From NCBI GenBank assembly GCA_005881995.1, contig VBHV01000251.1, positions 1 through 5,170 of the forward strand: DNA of 5,170 nt, read 5' to 3'. Position 1 is the stretch's first letter, and each line of letters begins with the position of its first letter. The notes beneath the pieces are model-generated. The model made no database searches. It was given only the letters and a program-made list of their open reading frames with translations, and was not told the origin of the DNA. Below are positions 4,766 through 5,170 of this stretch, piece by piece. The translations under genes were made by a program, and so were the position numbers. Source of the DNA: Chloroflexota bacterium. Lineage in GTDB: Bacteria; Chloroflexota; Ktedonobacteria; Ktedonobacterales; Ktedonobacteraceae.

Positions 4766-5170
4766 TCACACAAGGTGGTGTTCGATGGCATACCGGGTTG
4801 CAGCGGCTCTCGAGGTCACTCCCAGCTTGCTGTAGATCGAGCGTACATGGAAATTGACGGTGACCACACCGATGACAAGCTGCTCGGCAATCTGAGCGCT
4901 GGTCAAGCCCTGGGCGAGCAAGCGAAGGATCTCTCCTTCACGTGACGTGAGCCCAACAGGAGGGTCACCTGACCTCGTTTGAGGAACTGGTCGAGCTTCT
5001 GAGGGTATCGGCATCGTTGCTCGTCCTTGCGCCCAAAGCACTTGCTCTGGCGTCATGGTGCGTCCTTGCGCCCACACTGAGGCAAAGGTTCTCCCGCCTA
5101 GTTGGGCACGCGCGGCAGCCACTGCGCGCTCATAGTCGGCACGATAGACTGGTGGGATAGGCGCCCCCAT
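4766..5170 (-). CDS. LuxR-type transcriptional regulator, C-terminal part (partial)
   Basis: 134 residues are visible. The C-terminal 60 (about 74-133) form a full LuxR/GerE helix-turn-helix: LTSREGEILRLLAQGLTSAQ, then I-A-E-Q-L-V-I-G-V-V-T-V-N-F-H-V-R-S-I-Y-S-K-L-G-V, then R-A-A-A-T-R-Y-A-I-E. The preceding part, with Y-R-A-D-Y-E-R-A-V-A-A-A-R-A-Q-L and W-A-Q-G-R-T-M-T-P-E-Q-V-L, is the helical linker that in large Ktedonobacteria regulators joins an ATPase plus tetratricopeptide body to this DNA-binding end. An ATG sits exactly at the window edge, but the protein most likely continues to the right. The body type (STAND ATPase or kinase) and its inducer cannot be seen. The stop TGA is at 4766-4768. 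It ends 236 bases before the Tpx-like start on the same strand and need not regulate it. Confidence 0.88.
   Translation of the reverse strand: MGAPIPPVYRADYERAVAAARAQLGGRTFASVWAQGRTMTPEQVLWAQGRATMPIPSEARPVPQTRSGDPPVGLTSREGEILRLLAQGLTSAQIAEQLVIGVVTVNFHVRSIYSKLGVTSRAAATRYAIEHHLV
5022..5074 (-). repeat. In-frame 14-bp direct repeat inside the LuxR-type gene
   Basis: CGTCCTTGCGCCCA occurs at 5022-5035 and again at 5061-5074, 39 bases (13 codons) apart, so the protein carries WAQGR twice in the linker before the helix-turn-helix. This looks like a local duplication in a flexible segment. Confidence 0.6.

Noticed and set aside
4530..4769. N-terminal extension of the Tpx-like protein from a GTG at 4769
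   Set aside because: The added 80 residues are Ser/Pro-rich with no family counterpart, and the GTG overlaps the LuxR-type stop codon without a ribosome binding site.

Overview
The window looks like a chromosomal piece of a soil or filamentous Chloroflexota bacterium of the Ktedonobacteria type. This assignment is inference from protein style: the C-terminal LuxR helix-turn-helix at the right edge and the small sigma-like protein beside it resemble families I associate with that class. No rRNA, tRNA, mobile element or CRISPR array is visible.

Layout from left to right. (1) Bases 1-756, minus strand: the N-terminal 252 residues of an ABC exporter, cut by the window edge. (2) Bases 757-1279: a gene-poor, AT-richer stretch with a candidate minus-strand promoter built on nested dyads (824-874), followed by several hairpins and a long-range helix with no known identity. 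(3) Bases 1280-3169, plus strand: a compact, apparently autoregulated operon. It has a near-consensus sigma-70 promoter, two almost identical TetR-type operators just downstream of it, and three genes: a PaaI/hotdog thioesterase whose 3' part is disrupted by an internal deletion with frameshift, an AcuA-like GNAT protein acetyltransferase, and a TetR regulator. (4) Bases 3170-3303: a short convergent gap. (5) Bases 3304-4529, minus strand: a sigma-factor-like protein (sigma-2 and sigma-4 resemblance, GTG start) preceded by a thiol-peroxidase-fold protein that keeps only the peroxidatic cysteine of the Tpx catalytic set. (6) Bases 4530-4765: a gap with one 8-bp hairpin. (7) Bases 4766-5170, minus strand: the C-terminal end of a larger LuxR-type regulator entering from the right edge.

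How the genes may work together. The plus-strand operon joins an acyl-CoA thioesterase relative with a homologue of AcuA, the enzyme that acetylates and inactivates acetyl-CoA synthetase in Bacillus, under a TetR protein whose operators resemble the NemR/LmrA type (AGACC-N-AT-CGGTCT). This suggests control of acyl-CoA or acetate metabolism in response to a small, possibly electrophilic, molecule. The thioesterase looks damaged while acetyltransferase and repressor look intact. On the other strand, the degenerate Tpx and the sigma-like protein are close enough to be co-transcribed, and could form a signalling pair rather than a peroxide-detoxifying unit. These functional links are inferences; the motifs, spacings and lost residues are read directly from the sequence.
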